Below, piece by piece: positions 33,946 to 44,390 of a stretch of 64,000 nt of DNA. Below the pieces are notes generated by a model that worked only from the letters and a program-made list of their open reading frames with translations, was not told the origin of the DNA and made no database searches. Numbering within the stretch: the stretch's first letter is position 1; the number at the start of each line of letters is the position of its first letter. A program made the translations under genes and the position numbers. The stretch is from Heterohyrax brucei (lineage: Eukaryota > Chordata > Mammalia > Hyracoidea > Procaviidae), in contig CM053141.1 in assembly GCA_028571685.1 (NCBI GenBank), positions 744,001-808,000 on the forward strand, given 5' to 3'.

Positions 33946-34374
33946 TCTGAACATCCCTCCCACCCCAGCTCCTGGATCTTGCTCCTGATGGACGGAGACT
34001 TGGCTGTGGCTCCACGGGATGTCATTAAAATCAAGGAATTGAAGTCTTGTGGGTGGGGCTGCCACTTCCTTGACACTGCCCCCCCGCCCCCCGCATCTTC
34101 ATCAAGGACCTGGGGGCATGAGGGCAGGAAGGACTGGGGTGGTCACTCTCGGCCCTGTGGGCTCCCAGCCTTCTCTGGTTGCCGCTGTGAGCCCCGCCCT
34201 CTTGGCGGTCCTGTGCTGCTGGGTCCACGCCAGTCTCAGGAGGGTGGAAGGGAGGCCAGCCTGGCTGCTTATCCCCTGTGCCCAGCCAGTGCCCACCCAC
34301 TGGACATTCTGTCCCCTAGACTCTCCTCCCTGTTCTCCTCTGGGCCCTGCTCCTAAGGGAAAGACCCTCCTGTG

Positions 34375-34572
34375 GGGACACAGGGAGGCTGCATACCCTG
34401 CCCTGTAGGACCCTAGCCCCTGGGGGACTGCCCATCACACCCTACAGGACAGTGGCCCCTAGGGGGCTGCACACCACACCCCACAGGACAGTGGCCTCTG
34501 GGAGGCGCACACCCTGTAGGACACTGGCCCCTCGGGGCTACACTGCACACCCTACTGGACACAGACCCACCT
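34375..34572. repeat. minisatellite, ~48-bp unit, about 4 copies
   Basis: Divergent units share GCACACC(AC)ACCC, (CT)AC(A/T)GGACA and (G/C)TGGCCCCT(A/G)GG blocks. Copies differ by several substitutions and small gaps. Confidence 0.75.
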
Positions 34573-36074
34573 GGGAGGCCTCACAGCAGCAGAGCAGAGG
34601 CCCCAGCCCTGAGTCTGGGAGCCACAGCCCTGAGGTCATCCTGGATACACACAGCCCTGTCTTACAGGGTGACTGCTTGGGGACACTTCAGAGCTACAGC
34701 TGGGCTGCTGGATGTCCATCACGCAGATGGGAGCTGGGCTGAACAGGTTCTGTGGAGCCTGATCACTGATGCCCAGAGCTTGGCTAATAGCTGGAGCCTA
34801 TTGACCTACGGGCCATGTGACGGTTGTCTGATCCCAGAGGGAGTGGCCAAGGCTTCACCCCTCAGACTTGCAGGAGGACACATGCTCTGAGGGGCCAGCT
34901 GGAGGCTCCTGCCGCTGCTATGCGCTGACACATGTGTGGAGTCCAGTGCCCACTGCCCCGTGCCGCAGAGATTGCTGGGCTCCAGCTCCCACTGAGGAGC
35001 AGGACTCGGTGACAAGCACAGCTGCCTGGAGCTGGGAAGGAGGGATGCCGAGGGCACAGCAAGACGGTCCGAGAAGTCACTTGAAGCCTGTGGCAGTGGC
35101 CCAGCCAGAAAGGAGAACCCTCTGAGCTTGGATCCAGCCTTCCTCCCAGCCCTGCCAAGCACCGAGGGCAGAGTGCACATCAGCTGGGCTGTGCCAAGCA
35201 CATGCGGTCCCCCTGAGGCTGCGGAGGCAGACAGCGTGGGGCTCCACTCTGGCCCCCACTTCTGCACTATATACTGCCCTCTGTCACAGTGGTGGCTGTG
35301 AGTCCCACACCCCAGAAGCACGGGAGGACCATTGTTCCCTAAAGACCAGTAACGTAACCGCATAAGAGACAATTCCCAGCACTGCCCCTGGGCAGCCACA
35401 GCCATGGACACCCCCGCTTTGTAGGTCCAGAGCCTGAGGTACAGGGAAGTGAAGTGAGACAGAGAGGGAAGAGACAGGGACCAAGAGCAGAAGAGAAGAG
35501 GAGGGAGGGAGGAAGGGGGGAGCAGCCCAGCATCCCGGAAGACCCTGCCCCTTGGGATTCTTGCTCTAAACCAGAGCTGCGGGCAAGGGCCTGGAAGTGA
35601 GCAGACTTAGGACACAGATCACGGGCCGATGACTCACATGGTTAGCTTCCTCGTGAGTTTGGGGGCCCCATTACTCTCTGTTTAAGGTGCGTTTTCCAGG
35701 TGAGGACTTCCATTCTGTCCTTGCTGTGTGCCTGAACTAGGAAGAAGAACGAAACCGGACCAGGGAAACTGGCTCTGTCCAGAGCAAAGCGAAGAAGCGT
35801 GAAAGTAGGCTGTTAGGTAGGCCAAGCTGATGGCCACCCCTCCAGAAGGTATTTCTAGGAGGCCAGGTCACCTGACCCAGTGGACAGTCCTGTTCCAGCC
35901 ACCGAGCATTCCAGCGGCTCCCCGCCTCAAGTCGCAAAGTGAAGTCTTGGAAGTTATGGGTACCTGGCGTCTTTCACTGGCTGTGACAGTAGGGGACAGA
36001 AAGCTGGGGTATTTGAGGAGAGGACCGCTACTCTTGTATTTGACAAGCTGCTGGGTATTTGCCAGCCTGAGTTG

Positions 36075-36335
36075 AGCACCTCCAGCTCCGCACCACAGCG
36101 CCCCTTGTGGCCAGGAGGCGGACGACATCACCAGTAGCTTTGCGCGGCGGTGGGGGTCGGGGATCCGGAGGGCAGTTGCTGGGCCCCCTGCGAGTGAGTG
36201 CCCGCCGGCTTGCTGCCCTCCTCTGTTTACTCACCAGGTCATTGTCCCTGGCTCCGAGGCCCTGGAGAGCAGAGAGGCAGGTGAGCCCAGCGTTTGCAAA
36301 GATGGCCCATCAGTTCGACTTCCTGGTTTGGGTTG
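36075..36335 (+). promoter_or_regulatory. CpG-rich block with splice-donor-like site
   Basis: A local cluster of CpGs (GCGCGGCGGTGGGGGTCGGG near 36142, GTGCCCGCCGGC near 36198) in CpG-poor surroundings, followed by GAGGCAG|GTGAGC at about 36276-36288, a good match to a 5' splice site. This could be a small promoter with a noncoding first exon. There is no TATA box and no recognisable coding sequence. Strand is inferred only from the donor-like site. Confidence 0.3.
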
Positions 36336-37104
36336 TTGGACACTAGCTCTGTTCAATTACAGGAAGAGAAAACAGGTTGTGGGGGGGGGTCGAGGGGGAC
36401 TTGCAGCAGCGGACCGGGAGCTTCGCCACAGGCATAGGCTGACAGATAGAGAGGACCCCGCTTAGCTCCCACAGAGGCTGGGAGCGAGACCTGCTGTCCG
36501 GCTGCTACCCCAGTCACCTGCTGGAGGTGCAGAAGGGGCTGGAGACGTGCATCCGGGGGGTCCTGGCAACAGCACGCGGGGACCTCCCTGCGGACGGAGC
36601 CCTTCAGCCTCCTGGGAGTCATTGGTCTGGCCAAGGAGGGAGCCATTGTCCTCAGATGGACAGACCTGCGGGGACTTTGAATGAGGACAGCGTATCAGAC
36701 TAAGGGATCCAGGAGCCCCCCATATCAGCCAGCAGGAGTGGGTGTAGCAGACAAGGGCTGAGGGGCTTGATGGGCCGGTGATGGCTGGACTGCTTGGGAG
36801 GCCCGGCGCAGGGATGTGCGCTGGCTGACCTGGATGGCGCCGGACGACTCTCCCAGCCCCATTTCCCACGTGGAGACAGGCAGTGAGTGATCTCAGACAA
36901 AGGGGTCTGCAGTGACTGTCTGTCCTCAAAGGCCGGGACAGGGATCAGCTAGGGGCCCTCAGAGGACCTGCTGATTACCTTGGATGATTCTGGGTGCTTT
37001 GGGCCAAGGCTACCTGCCTGCGTTTCAGACAGATGTCTCTGTGGGCTGCACTGCAAGGGAGAAAGTGCTCTTGGGTAAGCTGTGTGATCCTGGCAGGGTC
37101 ACAG

Positions 37105-37392
37105 GCCCTGGTGCCCTTTCCCCTCCCCTCCTCCAGCTCCCCGCTCCTCTCTTCCTGTCCCCCTCCCCTCCCTCCCCCTCTTCTTCCTACCCTTCCTCAC
37201 CCCTGCCCCTTCTGCCCACTCTCCCTTCTTGCGCCTTCCCTCTTGACCCCTTCCATCTCTTTCCTGCCTCCCCTTCCCTTCTCCCCACCCTCCTTCCTGC
37301 CTCTCCTGCCCCCTCTTGGCCCTCTCCCTTCCTCTCCCTGCCTTCTGGCTCCCGCCCTTCCCGGCTCCCTCCCTCCCTGACCTCCTGCCCCT
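37105..37392. repeat. ~280-bp polypyrimidine tract
   Basis: Nearly uninterrupted C/T on the plus strand, made of irregular CTTCCTGCC, CTCCCC and CTTCCC units. It produces long spurious open frames on both strands (for example 37187-37753 minus, arginine/glycine/glutamate-rich). Confidence 0.88.
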
Positions 37393-38484
37393 GGCTGGAG
37401 CAGTAGCTCCCTGGAAGCCAACGCATAGCTGCCACCTGGGGGAGAGGGAGGGTCTTCCTGCCTTTTGGAGAAGGGTCTCCTGGGTGACAATACACAGTTT
37501 CTAAAATGCACCTCCGCATCTCCCAGTCTGGACCATGCCTCAGGGGAGGTGGGACACAAAGCTGTGTTTGTTTGGCTTTCTTCATTCCTGACCACCCCAC
37601 TCCTCGCTGCACAGCCTCAGTGCCCAAACCCGGCACCCCCCAGGACCCCTGCAGGTGCGGCTGGCATGCGGAGACCTGTGCCTGAGCCTTAAGCGAGCAG
37701 CACCTGCCAGGCTTTCCAGGAACATGCTGGTGCCAGGCCCTGAGCGTGGCCACCAGGCTGGGGTGCTTTCTCTCTTCTTCTCAGCTGCATGTGGCGCCTT
37801 AGAGACCAGCCCTGGGAACACAAGGGGGTGGGGTGGCTGAGCCCTGCCCGAAACCTTCACGTGTGAGTCCAGGACAATGGGGAGAAGCCCCTGCTTTCTA
37901 GAATGAGGCCCTAGAATCAAGCCTGGTCCCCAGCTCTGCAGCCCATGAGATGGCCAGGATGGGGAGCCACTCAGAGTGGACCCTGTCCTCCCGTGGTTCT
38001 CTCTGTGGCTGAAGGAGGGTGGACAAAGCAGGTCTGTGTGAACTGGCAGGAAGGTGCTTCCTCTCATACACCTGCCATCGGCGATGCAGAGTGACCACAG
38101 CTAGCTGCGGGCACCCCCCGAGACGTGCCATCCTGAATTACAGATTCTGAGCAAGGAAGGCAGGAAGGCTTCCTCTCTTCCAGAAGTGAAACTGCAATGC
38201 TTGGCGGGTGAGCAGAAGTCGAAAGGAAAGTGTGAAGTTGCCAACAGCTTGTAAACTCTTACCAACGTTGCTTCTCCATGAGAGTGGCGGGAAAGTCAGC
38301 GAAAAGCCAGGCTTCTGAGAAGCAGAGAGTCGCTGTGGGAGGAGGAGCTGGTTTGCAGCGAGCGCTTCCTACGTCTACACCATGTGTGCTTCACAGAGAC
38401 GACCCACAGGTGGACACCAGGAAACAGTGTTCTCAGCAGCCAACTCTGTTCACCGTTTTCTCTGTACAAGTCCGTCTGTAGGTG

Positions 38485-38575
38485 TTAATACTCAACACTG
38501 TGAGGGAGGTGTCTTTATTGTCCCATTTTACAGATGTAGAAACAGAGGCCCAAAGTGAAGCGGCACATTGGAGGG
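38485..38575 (-). mobile_element. MIR SINE fragment
   Basis: The core CCCATTTTACAGATGTAGAAACAGAGGC is the reverse complement of the most conserved MIR segment. MIR is an ancient pan-mammalian tRNA-derived SINE. Only this core and some flank are recognisable. Confidence 0.85.
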
Positions 38576-38924
38576 TCCTGTGGATAAGCGAGGAGCTTCC
38601 CTCTGCACCCAGGTGGCCTCCCGGAGTGACTCCCGTGCCCAGCACACCTTGAATGTCAAGGAGGCGTATCCTTCCACAGGAGGGAGCAGGAGGCCCTCCA
38701 AGGGTTGGAGCAGGCCGCAGCCAGCAGCTAGGCTCTAATGTGGACAAACCAAGAACCGAGGTCAAGGGCCTGCCTGGGACTTCTTCTTTCCAGAACTGCT
38801 CAAGTCCCAAAATTACGGACCTTGTTTCCCTGGAACACAGAATGAAGACAAGACTGGGAGCGCTGAGGTCGACTGGTTTTCAGGCTTCTCGAACTGACTG
38901 TTTTAACCCGTAGGCACTGCTTGT

Positions 38925-40012
38925 GTTTTAACTTTTTAGTTAGAAATTCTTTTAGACTTAGAGAAAAGTTGTCAATATTACGAGCGGTTCCCGTGACCCC
39001 GTGGCTCAGCCTCCCCTGATGTGGGTGTCTTGGATAACGGCAGCGTTGCAGACGAGGAGGTGGGCTCCAACACAGCGCGGCACAGTTACGGGTGCCAGCC
39101 TGCCGCGGATCTCCACTTCCTGCTCCCGGGTCCCATCCAGGGTTCCACATTGCAGTAAACCTTTGTGTCTCTTTGGCCTCGTCCGGTCTGACAGTTTCTT
39201 GGTCTTTCCTCATCTTTCATGACCTTGACACTGAGAAAGAGTACCAGTCAGCTGTTTCCTGGAATGTTCTTTGAGTTCAGTTTGCCTGCATCCTGTCACG
39301 CTGCATGGTACCAGTATGCTTTATTATAGCGTATGTTGATCTTGATCACTTGCGTGAGGTGGTGTCTTCCAGGTTTCTCCCCTGTAAAGTTAACTCTTTT
39401 TCCTTTGTAATTAATAAATATCTTGTAGGAGTTACTTTAAGACTATGCAAATACCCTCTTTTTTCTCAAACTTCTACCCACTGATTCCAGCATCTGCTGG
39501 TGTGACCGCTGTCTTCAACAGTCACCACTGTGGTGGCCTCAGGGCGGTTTTCTGCTTCCCTCAGTTCTCCTCCACTTGCAAAACTTAAATTGCTCCGTAA
39601 GGAAGAGCTGTCCCTTCTCCTTTGATTTTTTCTGTTGTTTATTTGTATCGGCATGGGCTTGTGGATATTTATTTGGCACTTGGGGTTGTTTCCTTTATTG
39701 CTTAAGTGGTTCCAGCTTTGGCGCTATGACTTTGGCCTTGTCACGTTCTGCTGACTTCCCTGGCAGCTCCTTATGCCGGCTCCTTCTGGCATGCCCTATA
39801 GGTTTTTTTTGTTGGTGTTTTTGTACTGGAGTCCTTCTTTTGCGACACTAGATGTTCTGGACTCTTCTGGTACTTGCCCTTCAGCCCTGGAATGAACCGT
39901 TTCTCTACCAGACCTGGTCTTTTTTTTGGAGAATGACATTTAAAACCAACATTAGGCCACCAGATGTGCTGATTGCTACAGGGTACCATTGGAGAAAGAC
40001 GAATTCACCAAA
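38925..40012 (-). mobile_element. ancient L1M 3' region
   Basis: Long colinear match, by recognition, to the reverse complement of the old mammalian L1M (ME/MC type) 3' region: ATCCAGGGTTCCACATTGCA, TCTTTCATGACCTTGACACT, TGATCACTTGCGTGAGGTGG, CTCCCCTGTAAAGTTAACTC, TTTGTAATTAATAAATATC and TAAGACTATGCAAATA, then AACATTAGGCCACCAGATG towards the right end. The order is kept for about 1.1 kb. It ends where an RTE 3' piece begins. Confidence 0.78.
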
Positions 40013-40016
40013 TAAC

Positions 40017-40415
40017 AGATGAGCCTGTTGTGGTCGTGTTCGGGTGCCGTCTAATCGGTTCGGAATCATGGCGACCATACGTCTAACGAAGGAAACACTG
40101 CTGGGTCCCGAGCCGTGCTCACAATATTGGTAGGCCTGAGCCCGTCGTTGCAGCCGCTGTGTCAATCCATCCCCTTGAGGGCCTTCCTCTTTTCTCACTG
40201 ACCCTCCGCTTTATGAAGCATGACGTCCTCCTCCAGGGACTGATCCCTCCTGACAACATGTCCGAGGTACGTAAGACGCAGTCTTGCCATCTTTGCTTCC
40301 AAAGAACACTCTGGCTGTACTTTTTCCGAGGCAGTTCTGTTCATTGTTTTGGCACCCCATGGTATATTCAGCATTCTTCTCCAGCATCACAGTTCAAAGG
40401 CATCAGTTCTCCTAG
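40017..40415 (-). mobile_element. RTE-clade LINE 3'-end fragment
   Basis: Starts with the RTE 3' terminus (GTTGTGGTCGTGTTCGGGTG, then CGGTTCGGAATCATGGCGAC) and keeps about 400 bp of the C-terminal ORF2 region, including TGTGTCAATCCATCCCCTTG, TGATCCCTCCTGACAACATG and AGTTCAAAGGCATCAGTTCT. Cut off at an L1 3' UTR. Confidence 0.88.
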
Positions 40416-40889
40416 ATAGTAGATAAGTGTTTGGTGAGGGGTGAGAGAGTACACAATACCAGGAAAGTTAGCAAAACTTGACAAGGCCCAAGTCACTGGA
40501 AGCTCTACAGATGTATCTTAATGCCCTCAGGGCCAAGCTACGGGGCTGAGGGCTAGCGACTGTGGTCTCAGGGGACATCCAGCTCAATTGTTCATAAAGA
40601 AAATATTCTACATCCGGCTCTAGTGGGGAGCACGTGGGTCTTAAAAGCCTGCCGGTAGCCGTCGCAGACACGTGTGCTGGTCCTGTCCTGGCTGCAGCAA
40701 GGAGAACGGAGGAGACCAAAGACATGAGGGAATGACAGGTCTGAGGGACTCGAGGGCCGTTACCACGGCCTCCACCAGATGGAGTCCCGATCAACCGGTT
40801 AGTGCCAGTCACTGACGCTGCCTCCTGCGACAGGGATCACAGTCGAGGTTCCCAGGCAGAGCAGGAGACAAATGTAAAACAAAGTTCAA

Positions 40890-40891
<2 letters not shown>

Positions 40892-40929
<38 letters not shown>
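40892..40929. repeat. (CA)19 microsatellite in L1 3' UTR
   Basis: A perfect CA run, with no interruption, growing from a TTCACA motif of the L1 3' UTR. It is the longest pure dinucleotide run in the window and probably polymorphic. Confidence 0.97.
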
Positions 40930-40931
<2 letters not shown>

Positions 40932-41028
40932 GCCTGGCAGAGACTGGGGAAACTCTGGATACCCTTTAAACTCACTGATGAGGTCTCCTCTGAGGCTCGC
41001 TCTTCAGCCCAAGATTAGACAAGCACAC

Positions 41029-41183
41029 TGGGCCAGTGGCGGCCCAGCTCTGAAGTGCCACGGCTGCTCACTAGAAGGTTAGCAGTTCAGCCGCCAGGCA
41101 CTCCGTGGAAACTCACAGACAGTTCTGCTCTGTCCTGCGGGGCTCTATGAACCCAAATCAACTAAACGGCAACAGGTCTTTGT
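41029..41183 (+). mobile_element. AfroSINE copy
   Basis: GGGCCAGTGGCGGCCCAGCT in place of the A-box zone, then CACGGCTGCTCACTAGAAGG, AGTTCAGCCGCCAGGCACTC, CAGTTCTGCTCTGTCCTGCG, and end AACCCAAATCAACTAAACGG. It lies inside the L1 3' UTR. Confidence 0.82.
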
Positions 41184-41499
41184 TACCAGGACAGACAACA
41201 AGTGCGTGAGGCTCGTGCTGCTGACCAGGTCAGTCATGCCTACGAGACTAATAGAAGTGCTAGCCCCCAACAAAGATGAAGAGGCAGGAAAATACAAGCA
41301 AACTGTACTGATGGAAACAAGGGAATCTGGGCTGGAGCAAAGGAGAGTGTGGATACACTGCAGGATTGGCAACTGATGTCACAAAAAAGTTGTATATTAA
41401 CTGTTTAAAGAGAAACAAATTTGCTTTATAAACTTTCACCTAAAGCACAGTAAAAAAGAAATTAAAAGAGATCAAACTATGTACTGCACTGGGCAAATT

Positions 41500-41877
41500 G
41501 GCTACAAAGGCCTCTTTAAAGTGTTGAAAAGCAAAGATGTCACCTTGAAGTCTGAGGTGCACCCGACCCAAGCCCTGACATTTTCAATCATCTCCTGCAT
41601 GGGAAAGCTGAACAGTGAAGAAGGATGATGGAAAATTGATGCCTTTGAATTACGGTGTTGGAAAAAAACATAGAATATACCATGAACTGCCAAAAGAATA
41701 AACAAATCTGTCTTGAAAGAAGTACAGTGCTCCTTGGAAGCAGTGCTCCTTGGATCAGGACAGCCTGGTCCCTGGAAAAGGACATCCTGCTTGGCAAAGC
41801 AGAGGGTCACAGATGAAGAGGGAGACCCTCAACGGGCTAGACAGACACAGTGGTTGCAACAAAGAGCTCAAACAGCA
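41500..41877 (+). mobile_element. RTE-clade LINE 3' fragment
   Basis: Plus-strand version of the same RTE 3' portion as at 40017-40415: AAGTGTTGAAAAGCAAAGATG, CACCCGACCCAAGCC, TTGATGCCTTTGAATTACGG, AAGGACATCCTGCTTGG, and GAGGGAGACCCTCAACG. It runs into a minisatellite. Confidence 0.85.
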
Positions 41878-42035
41878 GTGAGTGTGAGGATGGTGCGCCA
41901 TGGGAGGGGACAGGGCCACCAGTGTGAGGACGGCGTGCCGTGGCAGAGGACAAGGCCAGTGTGAGGGTGATGCGCCATGGGAGGGGACAGCACCCCCAGT
42001 GTGAGAACGGCACACCGTGGGAGAGGACAGTCCTC
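41878..42035. repeat. minisatellite, ~39-bp unit, 4 copies
   Basis: Units begin AGTGTGAGGA and contain (G/T)GC(G/A)CRCCRTGGGAG(A/G)GGACA. The first unit overlaps the end of the RTE fragment. Confidence 0.88.
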
Positions 42036-42424
42036 TGCTGCACTGGGCCGGCTGGGCCGGACCGCACCACCTGCTTCATTAAGTTATTTTAATTACATCG
42101 ATAATGATGTATACAAAACTGTATTTTTAATATATATTTCATAGATTTTTTAAAAGTTTTAGGAGCTTCTAATTTATAAAATTTTATAAAAGCTTTCAAG
42201 TTTTGTTATTCTATCAAGGTACATGCTGTCTGTGTCAGGCCTCCCTTCCCTTTACACCCCGATTCAACTCTGAAAGACAGAGTACTTCCCTGTGCCCTGT
42301 CTGCTGGACTGCCAGGTCTGTGGAGGCACAGTCTGCATGGGTGGAGTCCAGCAAAGAGCCCGTGCATCTCAGCATCGTTCTCTGCAAAGGCACTGAGACG
42401 CACTGAACAACAGGCCCAAGATTC
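42036..42424. other. AT-rich then mixed DNA, nothing recognised
   Basis: 42080-42215 is strongly AT-rich without a gene or known repeat. The remainder may be decayed RTE sequence, but I cannot show it. Confidence 0.35.
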
Positions 42425-42735
42425 CAGTTCCTGATACAGACAACTGGAAGTGCTGAAGAAATGAGAGTACAGCAGGATGCCAGAAAGACGACTACCGGCA
42501 CTCGATTGACTGTGCTAAGGCGCAGCAGAGAACACATAGCGCTGCAAAGAGCAGAGGCTCCAGAATACTCCCTTGTGATCATGAAGAACCCGTACGTTGA
42601 TCCAGAGGCAGGTGTTCAAGTAGAACAAGGGACACTGTGTGGTTTCAAGTCAGAAAGGGTGTGCTTCCGGGTCGTAGCCCATCGCCATAGCTACGCAGCC
42701 TGTATGCTGAGCAGGTCATCTGAGCAGCTGGACTA

Positions 42736-43552
42736 TGCCGAAGCCCATCACCCACAAAGACCTCTGTGAGCAGAGCTACAAGACTTTGTGATTGTGGATG
42801 GACGCATCTCACCCCTGACATATTTCTGGCTGTATATTTTTTCACCCCAATTAAACTCCCCCCAAAAATACCCCCTCATCTCCCTGCACAAGGACAAGCG
42901 CTGAGCCCGGGAACGCCCAGCCCTGCTGACTTCCCCCAACTGCACATCCCCACCCGTGTGAAAAGAATTATCCTTTTTAGAACAGCTTAAGAAAGGCATA
43001 GGATGGGAGATGGTAGGTGTTTACTGTCCCCGCTGGAGGAGATAAAATAAACAGCAAAGTAGGAACAAATAGAGATCATAACCTTTAGAACCCTCCTCCT
43101 GTACCTTTTAACCTTGAGATATAAGTAGGGCTGATTGAGCTCGAGGCATAACTTTGTCTTCACTGTCAGTTATCACCACAACACACCTGCCTCGGGCCAT
43201 TATCTAGAAAGCCTTGACAATTAGAAGGATCACGAGGTTAGCTAATAGCTCATGTGGTGGTGGGGGGGGCAGGGTAAAAATTACATCACCTCAAGACCAT
43301 GAGGTTTTGGTTTCAAATTAGCCAATCACGAGGTTTTGGTTTCAAATTAGCCAGTAGATTGTGTGATCAGTGGGCAGGGTAAAACTCACATCACTTTGAC
43401 TATAAAAACAATAAAGACAGACAGCTCACTCTCTTAGTCGGGCTGCCTTTAAACCAAAAAACTCTTTCCTGTCTCTCTTAATTCTTTTCCCGCCGATGCC
43501 TCTCCCTCCCTCCATGCGGAACCCTGAAAAGTGTTGGGACTGGCTCCCGGCA
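42736..43552 (+). mobile_element. class II (ERVK-like) solo LTR, same family as 16320-17130
   Basis: 817-bp LTR with exact ends: TGCCGAAGCCCATCACCCAC at 42736 and GGCTCCCGGCA ending at 43552. GGACTA flanks it at 42730-42735 and 43553-43558, a perfect 6-bp target duplication. TATAAAA at 43401 and AATAAA at 43410-43415 show plus-strand sense. A 29-bp unit is doubled in U3 (43301-43357). It sits inside the RTE reverse-transcriptase gene, just upstream of the YADD box. Confidence 0.93.
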
Positions 43553-43903
43553 GGACTACATGAAGAACGCGGCGTCAGGACTGGCGGAAGACTCATTGAC
43601 AGCCTGCGGTACGCAGATGACACGACCTTGCTTCCTGAAAGTGACAAGGACTTGAAGCACTTACTGAAGATCAAAAACTATAGCCTTCAGTATGGATTAT
43701 ACCTCAGCATCAAGAAAACAAAAATCCTCCCAAGTGGGCCAATAACCAACATCGTAATAAATGGAGAAAAGACTGAGGTTGTCAAGGCTTTTATTGGACC
43801 TGGCTCCACAATCAATAACTATGGAAGCAGAATTCAAATCAAACAACAGATTGCACTGGACAAGTCAGCTGAAAGAGACCTAGGGACCTCCTTGAAGTGT
43901 TGA
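43553..43903 (+). pseudogene. RTE reverse-transcriptase fragment with YADD box
   Basis: After the LTR the frame reads ERGVRTGGRLIDSLRYADDT and continues through the RT thumb/connection to a stop at 43901-43903. YADD carries two metal-binding aspartates. The upstream RT part lies left of the LTR at 42506-42735 and has its own stops. Part of a dead LINE; no host role is indicated. Confidence 0.82.
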
Positions 43904-44249
43904 AAAGCAAGGATATGACTTTGAAGATGAGGCACGACTGACCCCAAGCCACAGTATTTTCAGTTGCCCACGTGCAGGTGAAAGCTGGGTGGTGAATAAA
44001 GAAGTCTGAAGAAGAATTATGCCTTTGAATCGTGGTCTTGGCAAAGAATATTGAAAATACCCTGGATGCCAGAAGAATGAACAAATCTGTCCTGGAAAAA
44101 GTACAACCAAAGCGATCCCTGGAAGCAAGGACCGTGAGGCTGCGTCTCACGTACTTTGGACACGTTGTCAGAACCGACAGATGGCACCTGTCTACAACAG
44201 CCTCCACGTGCCAAAGCAGGACAGTAAGTGAGGAAGACCAGAGATGAGC

Positions 44250-44390
44250 TGATGTCTTTGCACCGGGGTGTCGCTGAAGAACACTGAATGTGCAGTCTTC
44301 GCACTGGGGTGTCGCTGAAGAATACTGAATGTGTCGTCTTTGCACTGGAGTGTCGGTGAAGAATATTAAACGTGCTGTGACTGCCAGCAG
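44250..44390. repeat. ~47-bp tandem repeat inside the RTE 3' region
   Basis: Three units of the type TCTTTGCACCGGGGTGTCGC plus TGAAGAACACTGAATGTG. The units derive from the RTE segment that encodes the last part of ORF2, so the array arose by local amplification of the LINE. Confidence 0.82.

Larger units (their letters stand above)
30820..38484. other. gene-poor GC-rich region
   Basis: Seven and a half kilobases with almost no interspersed repeats that I recognise, but several tandem and low-complexity tracts listed separately. Long frames such as 33745-34356 plus (203 aa) and 34806-35411 minus (201 aa) have no domain, overlap low-complexity DNA and are mirrored on other frames, so I do not call them genes. 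Weak MIR-like traces occur near 35415-35460 and 37070-37105. The repeat-poor GC-rich character is what one expects near genes, but no exon was identified. Confidence 0.45.
40416..41462 (+). mobile_element. L1 3' UTR, afrotherian type
   Basis: Plus-strand L1 tail: GACTGTGGTCTCAGGGGACA, GGGTCTTAAAAGCCTGCCG, GGATCACAGTCGAGGTTCC, a CA microsatellite, TTCAGCCCAAGATTAGACAAG, and end TTTCACCTAAAGCACAGTAAAAAAG. The last motif replaces a normal AATAAA. A SINE at 41029-41183 interrupts it. The same 3' UTR type, more divergent, ends the L1 at 27135-30804. Confidence 0.85.

Noticed and set aside
33745-34356. 203-aa plus-strand frame
   Set aside because: It begins in a polypyrimidine tract (serine/leucine/proline runs) and shows no motif; overlapping long frames on the other strand indicate chance.
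34806-35411. 201-aa minus-strand frame
   Set aside because: No known domain, no splice or promoter support, and several overlapping frames of similar length.
37187-37753. 188-aa frame with RG/GE-rich region resembling an RNA-binding tail
   Set aside because: The composition is explained by the antisense of the polypyrimidine tract.
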